Shown: in pieces, positions 37,482 to 46,062 of the stretch | Numbering within the stretch: the stretch's first letter is position 1 | Layout: every line of letters begins with the position of its first letter | Assembly: GCF_000739375.1 (NCBI RefSeq) | Contig: NZ_CP006704.1 | Location: forward strand, 5,208,001 to 5,272,000 | DNA from: Comamonas testosteroni TK102 | Lineage (GTDB): Bacteria > Pseudomonadota > Gammaproteobacteria > Burkholderiales > Burkholderiaceae_C | Direction of reading: 5' to 3' | Length of the DNA stretch: 64,000 nucleotides | Notes under the pieces: model-generated | What the model saw: the letters and a program-made list of their open reading frames with translations, nothing else | What the model was told of the DNA's origin: nothing | The model's database searches: none | Made by a program: the position numbers and the translations under genes

Positions 37482-38489
37482 TCAGGTATCAGCAGTAAAG
37501 CCGATCTGCTTGACCAGCGGCCCCCAGCGCTCGAACTCCGCCTGCTGCGAACGGGCCATCTCCTCGGGCGTGGAGCTGGTGGCAATCAGGCCGACCACAC
37601 CCACGCTTTCCTTGAGAGCCTCGCTCTTGAGCGCAGCCGTGATGGCCGCATGGGCGCGTGCACGCACATCGGCGGGCGTCTTGGCATTGGCATAAAAGCC
37701 AAACCATTCCTCGGCCGTCAGATCGGCAAAACCCTGCTCGGCAAACGTGGGCACATTGGGCAGATAGGGGTTGCGCTGCGGGCCGCTGGTGGCCAGCACG
37801 CGCAGCTTGCCGGCCTTGTAGTAACTCAGGAAGTCGCCGCTGGGGCCCATCACGGCAGCAATCTGGCCACCGGCCAGATCAGACACGGCAGGGGCCGTGC
37901 CGCGATAAGGTACATGGCTGAGCTTGATGCCCGAACGCAGGCTGAGCAGGGAGCCGATCAGATGCGGCTGGGTGCCCGCACCGGGGCTGCCGAAGCTGGC
38001 CTTGTCGGGGTTGTTCTTGCACCAGGCCAGGAAGTCCTTGAGCGTCTTGACCTCGGCCGGCACGGCGGGGCCAACCGCCAGACCGTGGTGCATGATGGCG
38101 CCGATGGAAATCGGCTCGAAGTCCTTGGCCTGATAGGTCAGCTTGCTGTAGATATGCGGGTAGATGGAGAACGCCGAGACCTGGGACAGCACGATGACCG
38201 AGCCATCGCCCACGGAGTTGCGCAGATTCTCCAGCGCGATGCGGCCACCGGCACCGGGCTTGTTCTCCACCAGGCCCATGTTCTTGGAGTAGCTGGTGCC
38301 GCCGATCTTTTCCGCCACGCGGCGGGCTACCGAGTCCCCGGCGCTGCCTGCGGGAAAGCCGTACAGAATGCGCACCTGCTCCAGCGGGCCGCTGCCCTGG
38401 GCATAGGCGCTGCGACTGGTGAGGCCCCCGAATGCGGCGAGGGCGGCACCAGCGCCCAGGCCTTTGACGAAATTGCGACGATCTTGCAT
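37482..38489 (-). CDS. Bug/TctC-family periplasmic solute-binding receptor, copy 1
   Basis: 335 residues. The N-terminus MQDRRNFVKGLGAGAALAAFGG carries a twin-arginine signal (RRNFVK), then a cut near AYAQ. The Bug fold is marked by VRILYGFPAGSAGDSVARRV and VENKPGAGGRIALENL. GAGGAG precedes the ATG. Bug proteins capture carboxylates or aromatic acids for tripartite TctAB transporters or for sensing. No TctA or TctB is present here. It is about 90 percent identical by eye to the neighbour at 38579. The C-terminal third is almost unchanged, so this is a recent tandem duplication. Confidence 0.93.
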   Translation of the reverse strand: MQDRRNFVKGLGAGAALAAFGGLTSRSAYAQGSGPLEQVRILYGFPAGSAGDSVARRVAEKIGGTSYSKNMGLVENKPGAGGRIALENLRNSVGDGSVIVLSQVSAFSIYPHIYSKLTYQAKDFEPISIGAIMHHGLAVGPAVPAEVKTLKDFLAWCKNNPDKASFGSPGAGTQPHLIGSLLSLRSGIKLSHVPYRGTAPAVSDLAGGQIAAVMGPSGDFLSYYKAGKLRVLATSGPQRNPYLPNVPTFAEQGFADLTAEEWFGFYANAKTPADVRARAHAAITAALKSEALKESVGVVGLIATSSTPEEMARSQQAEFERWGPLVKQIGFTADT

Positions 38490-38578
38490 GTTTGTCTCCT
38501 CTATTGTTCGATCACTATGTGCAGGCTTGAGCCTGTCTGAAAAATCTCGACTCGAATGCTATTCGATACTGCGGGCCA

Positions 38579-39586
38579 TCAGGAGTCCCCCGTGAAACCG
38601 ATCTGTTTGACCAGGGGGCCCCAGCGCTCGAACTCGGCCTGCTGCGAACGGGCCATTTCCTCGGGCGTGGAGCTGGTGGCAATCAGGCCGACCACGCCCA
38701 GGCTTTCCTTGAGCGCATCGCTCTTGAGCGCTGTCGTGATGGCCGCATGGGCGCGTGCGCGCACATCGGCGGGCGTCTTGGCATTGGCATAGAAGCCAAA
38801 CCACTCTTCAGCCGTCAGATCGGCAAAACCCTGCTCGGCAAATGTGGGCACATTGGGCAGATAGGGATTGCGCTGCGGCCCGCTGGTGGCCAGCACGCGC
38901 AGCTTGCCGGCCTTGTAATAGCTCAGATAGTCGCCGCAAGTGCCCATGATGGCGGCAATCTGGCCGCCCACGACGTCCGAGACGCCGGGAGCCATGCCGC
39001 GATAAGGCGCATGGCTGAGCCTGACGCCCGAGCGCAGGCTGAGCAGGGCCCCCAGCAGATGCGGCTGACTGCCGGCACCGGGGCTGCCGAAGCTGGCCTT
39101 GTCGGGGTTGCTCTTGCACCAGGCCAGAAAATCCTTGAGCGTCTTGACCTCGGCCGGCACGGCGGGGCCGACGGCCAGACCGTGGTGCATGATGGCTCCG
39201 ATGGAGATCGGCTCGAAATCCTTGGCCTGATAGGTCAGCTTGTTATAGATATGCGGGTAGATGGAGAAAGCCGAGACCTGGGACAGCGCAATCACCGAGC
39301 CATCGCCCACGGAGTTGCGCAGATTCTCCAGCGCGATGCGGCCACCGGCACCGGGCTTGTTTTCCACCACGCCCATATTTCTGGTGTAGCTGCTGCCGCC
39401 CATTTTTTCGGCCACACGGCGGGCCACCGAGTCACCAGCACTGCCTGCGGGAAAACCGTACAGAATGCGCACCTGCTCCAACGGCCCGCTGCCCTGGGCA
39501 TAGGCGCCGCGGCTGGCGATGCCGCCGAATGCGGCCAGCGCTGCGCCAGCGCCCATGCCTTTGACGAAATTGCGACGACCTTGCAT
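38579..39586 (-). CDS. Bug/TctC-family periplasmic solute-binding receptor, copy 2
   Basis: 335 residues, the same length as copy 1. The Tat-type signal is MQGRRNFVKGMGAGAALAAF. The start at 39586 has AGGAG 8 nt upstream; the open frame before it has no such site. Differences from copy 1 cluster between about residues 165 and 215: SQPHLLGALLSLRSGVRLSHAPYRGMAPGV, as neighbouring blocks, against TQPHLIGSLLSLRSGIKLSHVPYRGTAPAV. This part of Bug proteins contributes to the ligand pocket. An 89-bp gap to copy 1 holds two small stems (38522-38535 and 38552-38566). The two receptors may take related but different aromatic acids. Confidence 0.92.
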   Translation of the reverse strand: MQGRRNFVKGMGAGAALAAFGGIASRGAYAQGSGPLEQVRILYGFPAGSAGDSVARRVAEKMGGSSYTRNMGVVENKPGAGGRIALENLRNSVGDGSVIALSQVSAFSIYPHIYNKLTYQAKDFEPISIGAIMHHGLAVGPAVPAEVKTLKDFLAWCKSNPDKASFGSPGAGSQPHLLGALLSLRSGVRLSHAPYRGMAPGVSDVVGGQIAAIMGTCGDYLSYYKAGKLRVLATSGPQRNPYLPNVPTFAEQGFADLTAEEWFGFYANAKTPADVRARAHAAITTALKSDALKESLGVVGLIATSSTPEEMARSQQAEFERWGPLVKQIGFTGDS

Positions 39587-39691
39587 GACTTGTCTCCTGC
39601 TTGAAATACGGACTCTTCGGTCCTGTGGAATCCATACACGTCTCAATCTTTGGCACTGAGCTGGCTCTGGCACTCTCCAAGCCAGAGACAT

Positions 39692-39765
39692 CGAGCAAGG
39701 GCAGCCCCGCAGCGATGGTGTCGTCCCCCTTGGGGGAAGGCGCAAAGTGCCTCAGGGGGTGACAC
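39692..39765 (-). repeat. GC-rich 3'-end repeat, copy after the SDR gene
   Basis: On the minus strand it starts with CCCCCTGAGGCACTTTGCGCC, then CTTCCCCC-AA-GGGGGACGA (a 5-bp stem with 2-nt loop), and ends ATCGCTGCGGGGCTGCCCTTGC. It follows the SDR stop codon within a few bases and lies before the second Bug gene. It shares block order and end sequence with the copy at 37391-37480. Confidence 0.65.
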
Positions 39766-40533
39766 TTACCGCGGAGCCATGCGCAGCGCACCATCCAGGC
39801 GAATCACCTCGCCATTGAGATGATCGTTGTGCACGATATGCACGGCCAGATCGGCAAACTCCGAAGGCTTGCCCAGGCGCGAAGGAAAGGGAATGGACGC
39901 CGCCAGCGACTGCTGGACCGGCTCGGGCAGTTCCTTCATCAACGGCGTGGCGAACAGGCCTGGCGCCACGGTACAGACGCGAATGCCATGCTGGGCCAGA
40001 TCACGCGCCATGGGCAGCGTCATGCCGACCAGTCCGCCCTTGGATGCGCTGTAGGCCTGCTGGCCCACCTGACCGTCAAAGGCTGCCACCGAGGCGGTAT
40101 AGAGAATCACGCCACGGGCGCCATCCTCCAGCGCCGCCAACTTGGCGCAGCGTGCGGCAAACAGCCGCGTCATGTTGTAGCTGCCAATGAGGTTGACGCG
40201 AATCACGCGCTCAAAGTCTTCCAGCGGTGCGGGCTCGCCATCGCGGCCGATCACGCGCTTGGCCGTCCCGATGCCGGCCACATTCATGAGAATGCGTGCA
40301 TCGCCGCCCCATTGCTCGCGAACGGAATCCAGCGCAGCCGTGACGCTGGCCGCATCGCAGATATCGCACTCCAGCGCCAGTCCGCCGATATCGGCAGCCA
40401 CCGCCTTGGCCTTGTCGATCTGACGATCCAGCACCGCAACCCTGGCCCCTGCGGCAGCCAGCGCACGCGCCGTGGCTTCGCCCAGGCCCGAGGCTCCCCC
40501 GGTCACGATGGCAATCTGATCCTGAACTTGCAT
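39766..40533 (-). CDS. Short-chain dehydrogenase, type 2 3-hydroxyacyl-CoA dehydrogenase-like
   Basis: 255 residues. The NAD loop is VTGGASGLGEATARAL, Asp in VAVLDR favours NAD, NVAGIG is present, and the catalytic Tyr and Lys are in YSASKGGLVGM with the Ser in TASVAAF. The closest well-known relatives are HSD10-type enzymes that oxidise 3-hydroxyacyl-CoA. AAGGA stands 8 nt before the ATG. In this cluster it would follow the crotonase in side-chain breakdown of a CoA ester. The exact substrate is unknown. Confidence 0.9.
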   Translation of the reverse strand: MQVQDQIAIVTGGASGLGEATARALAAAGARVAVLDRQIDKAKAVAADIGGLALECDICDAASVTAALDSVREQWGGDARILMNVAGIGTAKRVIGRDGEPAPLEDFERVIRVNLIGSYNMTRLFAARCAKLAALEDGARGVILYTASVAAFDGQVGQQAYSASKGGLVGMTLPMARDLAQHGIRVCTVAPGLFATPLMKELPEPVQQSLAASIPFPSRLGKPSEFADLAVHIVHNDHLNGEVIRLDGALRMAPR

Positions 40534-40593
40534 ATCACTATCCTTTCAAAAGCTGCTTGTGCTTTCTGTTGTCGGGCTCAAGCCGGTACGGGC

Positions 40594-42498
40594 TCAGAGA
40601 TTCGGCTTCAGGATCAGGGCCAGCGTTTCGTCATACAGGCCGCTCACCACATCGGCACGGTGCTGGAGCACGGCACGCTGGTTGATGGAGCCCTTGTCCG
40701 TGACTTCGCCCAGATCCAGCGATGGCGGCTTGATCGCCACCACTGCACGCGCAATGCGGGTGGCACTGCCGGTTGCCGTCTGCGCCAGCTCGTTAAGAAC
40801 CGCCTGCAGATGCTGCTGCACCGGCTCGCTGTGCATGATCTGCTCCAGCGTCGCTCCCGCGGCCAGGCCGCTTAAGGCCGCACAGGCCGGGGTCCCGAAA
40901 ACGATGGCACCGACCTCCTTGCGATCCAGGCCGGTCAGCACCACGTCCTGGATATAGGGCGCGCCTGCGTGAATGATCTTCGCGCGCAGCGGCCCCACGT
41001 TGACGAATGTGCCCGTGGCCAGCTTGAAGTCTTCGGCAATGCGGCCATCGAAGCGCAGACCCTGGTCTCTATCCTGCGGGTCGCGCCACTGCACGGCGTC
41101 GCCGGTGCGGAAGAATCCGTCCTCGTCAAATGCCTCTGCCGTGGCTTCGGGCGCGCGCCAGTAGCCGGGCGTGACGTTCGGCCCGCGATAGCGGACCTCC
41201 AGCTTGCCATCCACGGGCGCCAGCTTTAGCTCCAGACCCGGCACCGGTACGCCCAGGTCTCCGGAGTGCACATCGGGACGGTTGATGAACAGGGCCGATG
41301 GCGAGGACTCGGTCATGCCCAGGCCGGTTCCCATCACGATGCGCTCGCCGCACTCGGCCTCCTGCGTGCGGTGCAGGCTATCCCAGACGGGCTGCGCCAG
41401 AGAGGCTCCGGCATAGAAGAACAGCTTGACGCGCTTGAGCAGGCTGCGGCGCAGCTGCGCATCGCTCTCCATGGCGCGGGCGATGTATTCAAAGCCGGTG
41501 GGTACGTTGAAGTAAACGGTGGGTGAGAGCTCGCGCAGATTGCGCAGCGTCTCGGCAATGCCCGTCGCCGTCGGCTTGCCTTCGTCGATGTAGACCGTGC
41601 CGCCATGGTAGAGCGCGAGGCCGATGTTCTTGTTGCCGCCAAAAGTGTGGTTCCAGGGCAGCCAGTCCACCAGCACGGGCGGGCCTTGGACCATATCGGG
41701 CATGGTCTGGGCAATCTGCTGCTGGTTGGCGCACCACATTCCGTGGGTGTTGATGACGGCCTTGGGCAGCTTGGTCGATCCCGAGGTGAACAGGAACTTG
41801 GTGATGGTGTCGGGCCCGGTGGCCTGCATGGCCACATCCACTGCAGTTGTGGGCTCGGTCGCCAGCAGGTCGGCAAACAAGGTGCAGCTCGCGGCCTCGA
41901 CGGCCGGCTTGCGGTACACCACCTCACAGCCCTCGGGCAGCACGGCGCGTACCGCCTTGTCATAGCGCGCCGCATCGGCCGCAAAGATCAGGCCGGGCGT
42001 GAGCGTATCGACCACATGGCGTAGCTTGGCGTAATCGGTGCTGACCAGGGAGTAGGCCGTGGAGACCGAGCAATAGGGCACGCCCGCATAGAGGCAGCCC
42101 ATGGCCAGCATGGCATGGTCCAGGTCGTTCTCGCTAAGGATGATGACGGGACGCTCTGCCGAGAGTCTTCTGTCCGCCAGTGCCTGCGCAATGCCGCGTG
42201 CCGCAGCCAGCGTCTGGGCATAGCTGATGCGTTGCCAGTCTCCTGTGCTGCCGTCCGCCAATCGCTGCCGCTGGGCGATGAAGGTCTGCTGCGGCGTGGT
42301 CTGCGCCCAGTGCACCAGCCTGTCCGTCATGCGCGCTGCATGCCCTGCCAGCTCCTGATCGGAGCGCACGTAGAAAGTGCCGTCGCCCGCTTCCCTGACC
42401 CGGATGCTGCGCACGCCGAACTCCAGCTCGCGGTAGCGGGGCCTGCCCCCCTCTGCCACCTGGCCCAGAGCCTGCATGGCTGTGTCTGTCTCCTGCAT
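40594..42498 (-). CDS. Feruloyl-CoA-synthetase-like AMP-forming ligase
   Basis: 634 residues. The ANL-superfamily motifs are FTSGSTKLPKAVINTHGMW (P-loop), YFNVPTGFEYIA, GTGLGMTESSP, and the hinge Asp in YRGPNVTPGYW then DGFFRTGDAV and LRFDGRIAEDFKLATGTFVNVG. These match the feruloyl-CoA synthetase subgroup. It activates a carboxylic acid to its CoA ester using ATP. The ATG at 42498 has GGAG 9 nt upstream; a GTG at 42513 is also open. It is second in the operon after the crotonase gene. Hydroxycinnamates are the likely substrates, but that is inference. Confidence 0.88.
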   Translation of the reverse strand: MQETDTAMQALGQVAEGGRPRYRELEFGVRSIRVREAGDGTFYVRSDQELAGHAARMTDRLVHWAQTTPQQTFIAQRQRLADGSTGDWQRISYAQTLAAARGIAQALADRRLSAERPVIILSENDLDHAMLAMGCLYAGVPYCSVSTAYSLVSTDYAKLRHVVDTLTPGLIFAADAARYDKAVRAVLPEGCEVVYRKPAVEAASCTLFADLLATEPTTAVDVAMQATGPDTITKFLFTSGSTKLPKAVINTHGMWCANQQQIAQTMPDMVQGPPVLVDWLPWNHTFGGNKNIGLALYHGGTVYIDEGKPTATGIAETLRNLRELSPTVYFNVPTGFEYIARAMESDAQLRRSLLKRVKLFFYAGASLAQPVWDSLHRTQEAECGERIVMGTGLGMTESSPSALFINRPDVHSGDLGVPVPGLELKLAPVDGKLEVRYRGPNVTPGYWRAPEATAEAFDEDGFFRTGDAVQWRDPQDRDQGLRFDGRIAEDFKLATGTFVNVGPLRAKIIHAGAPYIQDVVLTGLDRKEVGAIVFGTPACAALSGLAAGATLEQIMHSEPVQQHLQAVLNELAQTATGSATRIARAVVAIKPPSLDLGEVTDKGSINQRAVLQHRADVVSGLYDETLALILKPNL

Positions 42499-42535
42499 TG
42501 TCTTTGTCTCCACAGCGTTGTTTTTTGGCTTGCCT

Positions 42536-43318
42536 TCAGTCCTTGCTGACCTTGGCGGCCCGCCCGGACAGAAATTCCTGCAAACGGAACTTGGCTTCTG
42601 GCGCGCTCTGCGCCACGGCGGCCATCAGAGCTTCGGTCATCAGACCCTGATCGGCGGGCTGATCGGCAATCCGGGGCAGCGCATGCATGAGCGCGTAATT
42701 GGTCATGGGGGCGTTTTCGGCAATGCGCAGCGCCAGCTCCACAGCCTTGTCCAGCGCATGTCCTTCTGGCACCAGATACTGCGACAGACCCACGCGCTCG
42801 CCTTCTTCGGCCTTGTACACACGGCCCGTGAACATCATGTCTGCCATGCGCGCCGCGCCGATCAGGCGCGGGATGCGCACCGAGCCGCCGCCGCCGACAA
42901 AAATGCCGCGCGAGCCTTCAGGCAAGGCATAGAAGGTGCTGCTGTCGGCCACACGGATATGACAGGCACTGGCCAGCTCCAGACCGCCGCCCACCACGGC
43001 GCCATGCAGGGCGGCGACCACGGGCACCGCGCCAAACTGCACCTGACGCAAGGCCTCATGCCACATGCGCGAATGCAGAACGCCCTGGGCCGCATCGCGC
43101 TCGCTGAGCTCGCTCAGGTCCAGGCCGGCGCAGAAATGCGGGCCATCGCCATCCACCACCGCCGCGCGCACGCTGGCGGGCAGATTCATGAACACATCGC
43201 GCAGACCCAGCACCAGTCCATCGGACAAGGCATTGCGCTTGGCAGCGCGCATCAGGCGAATGACGGCAACCTGTTCGGCTTCGCCACGGAATTCCACTGC
43301 AATTTCTTTATGAGTCAT
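42536..43318 (-). CDS. Crotonase-family enoyl-CoA hydratase/isomerase
   Basis: 260 residues. The oxyanion-hole motif is HFCAGLDLSEL, and HGAVVGGGLELASACHIRVA and FYALPEGSRGIFVGGGGS carry the two Glu positions of hydratases. AGGA stands 6 nt before the ATG at 43318, so this start is preferred over 43324, which would leave no spacer. It is the first gene of the catabolic operon. It hydrates an enoyl-CoA. Whether it also cleaves the product, like vanillin-forming Ech, cannot be told from the sequence. Confidence 0.9.
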   Translation of the reverse strand: MTHKEIAVEFRGEAEQVAVIRLMRAAKRNALSDGLVLGLRDVFMNLPASVRAAVVDGDGPHFCAGLDLSELSERDAAQGVLHSRMWHEALRQVQFGAVPVVAALHGAVVGGGLELASACHIRVADSSTFYALPEGSRGIFVGGGGSVRIPRLIGAARMADMMFTGRVYKAEEGERVGLSQYLVPEGHALDKAVELALRIAENAPMTNYALMHALPRIADQPADQGLMTEALMAAVAQSAPEAKFRLQEFLSGRAAKVSKD

Positions 43319-43336
43319 AACCATTCCTTTTGCATC

Positions 43337-43366
43337 ATTATTGTTATTTCAAATAACTAAATGCAA
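43337..43366 (-). promoter_or_regulatory. Promoter of the CoA-ligase operon with an operator-like palindrome in the spacer
   Basis: On the minus strand TTGCAT (43361-43366) and AATAAT (43337-43342) are 18 nt apart. The perfect palindrome GTTATTT-c-AAATAAC (43343-43357) fills the spacer. Outer TGCAT/ATGCA arms (43331-43335 and 43361-43365) extend the symmetry. A dimeric regulator bound here would block RNA polymerase. The MarR protein encoded at 34893 is the obvious candidate. Confidence 0.5.
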
Positions 43367-43476
43367 GACATCCTCAGGTGTTTGCTCTCAGTGCTTTCCC
43401 CGATTCGGGTGCTGTAGTGCACAACTAGTCCGGGCGTGACAGGCACGAAGCCTGCGACTTCGCATAATGTGACCTC

Positions 43477-45171
43477 ATGACATCAACCAGCCAGCCCCGT
43501 CCCAGCCAGCTCCTTCTGCCCCAGCGCGAACCGGTGCCCACGCGTGACGCCTCGACCTTGCTGTTGCTGCGCGATTGCGCCGACGGCAACGGTTTCGAAG
43601 TGCTGATGACGCGGCGCGCCGATCAGGGTATTTTTGCCAATGCCTATGTGTTCCCCGGCGGAGGCCTCGAGGATCAGGACGCGACCCCTGCCAACCATGC
43701 GCTGGCGCGGGTTCGTCCATCCATGGCGGAGATTGCCGGCACCGGCCGCATCACACAGGCATTGGCAGGCATTCGCGAAACGTTTGAGGAGCTGGGCATC
43801 CTGCTGGCCTATGACCAGGCCGGCCGGCCCGTGCCTGCGGCCGAAGTCGAGCAGCTGGACCGCAAGGCATCGCTGTACGAGCAATGCCGCGCGCGCGGCT
43901 GGAGCCTGGCCGTGGATCAGCTCTGGTATCTGGCCCACTGGACGGCGCCGCTGAACCTGGCAAAGCGCTTCAACGTGCCGTTTTTCGTGGCCCGCATGCC
44001 CGAGGGCCAAACAGCGGTGGCCGATGAGACCGAGCAGTTCGAGCCCACCTGGATCCGCCCCCAGCAAGCCCTGCAGCGCTTCGAGGAAAAGGAATTGTTC
44101 ATCCTCTTCCCCACCCAGCGCACCTTGCAGCGCCTGACGGGCTATGCCGACACACAAGCCGTGCTGGATGCCCTGCAGGGTGAAAAGCCGCTATGGCACG
44201 CCCACCCTCGTGCGGGCTATCTCAAGGGGCAGGACACAAGACAGCTGGAAACCGATACGGCTTACGGCGAACTGGAGATGGTCCACCCCGACGGCCAGGC
44301 TGCCCACCATCTCGACTGGCAGTTTGAAAAAGCCGTGCCGCTGCGCAAGAACCTGATGCGTCTGACGGCCCCCAACCCCGGCATGATGACCGGCCCCGGC
44401 ACCAACAGCTATCTGGTCGGCGATGCGCACACCGGCTATATCGCCATCGACCCCGGACCGAACGATGCCGAACATCTGCAGCGCCTGCACGATGCCGCCG
44501 GCGGCGATATCCGCTACATCGTGTGCACCCATTCCCACCCCGATCACTCGCCGGGTGCCGCGCCGCTGCAGGCCATGGTCCTGCTCTCCGGCCATGCCAG
44601 CCCCCCCATCATGGGCCTGCCGTCTGCGCCCACGGCACGTGCCAACAGCCGCTTCCGACCCGAGGTGACGCTGCAGGACGGAGAGCGCATCACACTTAGC
44701 GGGCAAGGAGAAGAAGGCGAAATCACGCATACGCTGCAAGCCGTCTTCACGCCCGGCCACGCGGCCAACCACCTGTGCTTTGTGCTGGAGGAGGACGCAC
44801 TGCTATTCAGCGGCGATCACATCCTCAATGGCAGCACCACCGTCATCAGCCCGCCGGACGGCAATATGATCGATTACCTCGATTCGCTGGACCGGCTGCA
44901 CTCCCTGTGTCTGGCGTACGACATTCGCTACATCCTGCCCGCCCACGGCTACGTGCTGGGCTTTGCTGCGCACCAGATCACCCGCCTCAAGGCCCACCGC
45001 CTGGCGCGCGAGGCCAAGGTGCATCAGGCCATGCGCACCAAGCCGGACGGCAGCATTCAGGACTGGGTGGCGATTGCCTATGCCGACACGCCGCAAGCGC
45101 TGTGGCCCGTGGCCGAGCAATCGCTGCTGGCGCATGTGGAACGCATCCAGAAGCTCTGCCTGGGCCGATAG
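43477..45171 (+). CDS. NUDIX hydrolase fused to a metallo-beta-lactamase-fold hydrolase
   Basis: 564 residues. Residues ~25-235 form a NUDIX domain of the NUDT19-like type: FPGGGLEDQD, a long insert, then ALAGIRETFEELGILLAY. This suggests hydrolysis of a CoA ester or another nucleotide-diphosphate. Residues ~290-480 are a metallo-beta-lactamase fold with THSHPDHSPG and FSGDHILNGSTTV. The end is a small winged-helix-like domain as in LACTB2. The two domains usually occur as separate proteins. It is divergent from the acyl-CoA operon, so a role in recycling or clearing CoA derivatives is plausible. That is inference. Confidence 0.88.
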   Translation: MTSTSQPRPSQLLLPQREPVPTRDASTLLLLRDCADGNGFEVLMTRRADQGIFANAYVFPGGGLEDQDATPANHALARVRPSMAEIAGTGRITQALAGIRETFEELGILLAYDQAGRPVPAAEVEQLDRKASLYEQCRARGWSLAVDQLWYLAHWTAPLNLAKRFNVPFFVARMPEGQTAVADETEQFEPTWIRPQQALQRFEEKELFILFPTQRTLQRLTGYADTQAVLDALQGEKPLWHAHPRAGYLKGQDTRQLETDTAYGELEMVHPDGQAAHHLDWQFEKAVPLRKNLMRLTAPNPGMMTGPGTNSYLVGDAHTGYIAIDPGPNDAEHLQRLHDAAGGDIRYIVCTHSHPDHSPGAAPLQAMVLLSGHASPPIMGLPSAPTARANSRFRPEVTLQDGERITLSGQGEEGEITHTLQAVFTPGHAANHLCFVLEEDALLFSGDHILNGSTTVISPPDGNMIDYLDSLDRLHSLCLAYDIRYILPAHGYVLGFAAHQITRLKAHRLAREAKVHQAMRTKPDGSIQDWVAIAYADTPQALWPVAEQSLLAHVERIQKLCLGR

Positions 45172-45237
45172 CGCGCCGCAAGCGCCGCGCTAGACCTGTG
45201 GACAACTAGGACATGGCCGGAGCATTAAGCTCTTGCC

Positions 45238-46005
45238 ATGTCTGAATCCCTGCCTGAACAAGAAAGCATCCGCCTGGCCAAGCGCCTGGCAGAGCAAGAA
45301 CAATGCTCGCGCCGCGAGGCCGAGCTCCATATCGTCGCGGGCAATGTCCAGGTGGACGGCAAAGTGGTGCAAGTGCCCGAAACCCGTGTGCGCCCCGACC
45401 AGGTGGTGATCCTGCGCAAGGATGCCAAGCCTGAAGCCATTCCGCCCGTCACCATCCTGATGAACAAGCCCGCGGGCATGACCCAGGGCCCGGCCTATGG
45501 CCGCGTGCGCAGCGCGCATTCGCTGCTGAGCGAGGACACCAAGGCCAAGCTGGACACGCCCATGCCCCAGCTGGTGCTGGACCATCACTTCAGGAATCTG
45601 GAGTCGTTTCTGACGATTCCGCTGCCTGCCAGCGGTCTCATCGTCTACACCCAGGACAAGCGCGTGGCACGCAAGCTGGCCGAGGAAGGCATCTGGCTGG
45701 AGCAGGAAATCATCGTCGGCGTGGAGGGCCAGATCATTGAAGATGGCCTGGAGATCCTGTACGAAGGTCTGCCCATTCCCGGTGGCAACGGCCATCGCCG
45801 CATGCCTCCCTGCCATGTCAGCTGGCAAAGCGACAACCATCTGCGCTTCGCTCTCAAGGGCATTGCGCCCGAAGAGATCGAGAAAATGTGCGCCGCCATC
45901 GGCCTGACGGTGGTCAGCATGCGCCGGCTGCGCCTTGGCCGCGTCTCGCTGGCCAAGGTACCCGAGGGTCAGTGGCGCTATCTGATGCCCTGGGAAAGGT
46001 TCTGA
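45238..46005 (+). CDS. RluF-like pseudouridine-synthase-fold protein lacking the catalytic Asp
   Basis: 255 residues. The N-terminal S4 RNA-binding domain (RLAKRLAEQEQCSRREAELHI, about 11-60) and the NKPAGM motif are intact. Where RluF has GRLDKDSQGLI, this protein reads LTIPLPASGLI, so the catalytic Asp is Pro. The later R-Q-I-R-R-M block is EIEKM. By homology it should bind rRNA but not make pseudouridine. It may be an RNA chaperone or assembly factor, or a divergent enzyme. Degeneration with a long intact frame suggests a retained function. It stands 66 bp after the NUDIX fusion. Confidence 0.82.
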   Translation: MSESLPEQESIRLAKRLAEQEQCSRREAELHIVAGNVQVDGKVVQVPETRVRPDQVVILRKDAKPEAIPPVTILMNKPAGMTQGPAYGRVRSAHSLLSEDTKAKLDTPMPQLVLDHHFRNLESFLTIPLPASGLIVYTQDKRVARKLAEEGIWLEQEIIVGVEGQIIEDGLEILYEGLPIPGGNGHRRMPPCHVSWQSDNHLRFALKGIAPEEIEKMCAAIGLTVVSMRRLRLGRVSLAKVPEGQWRYLMPWERF

Positions 46006-46062
46006 GCGGAACGGCCTTCGCGTGCCGCCAACCGGACTCGGCCGCGGCACGCGCCGGTCCGC

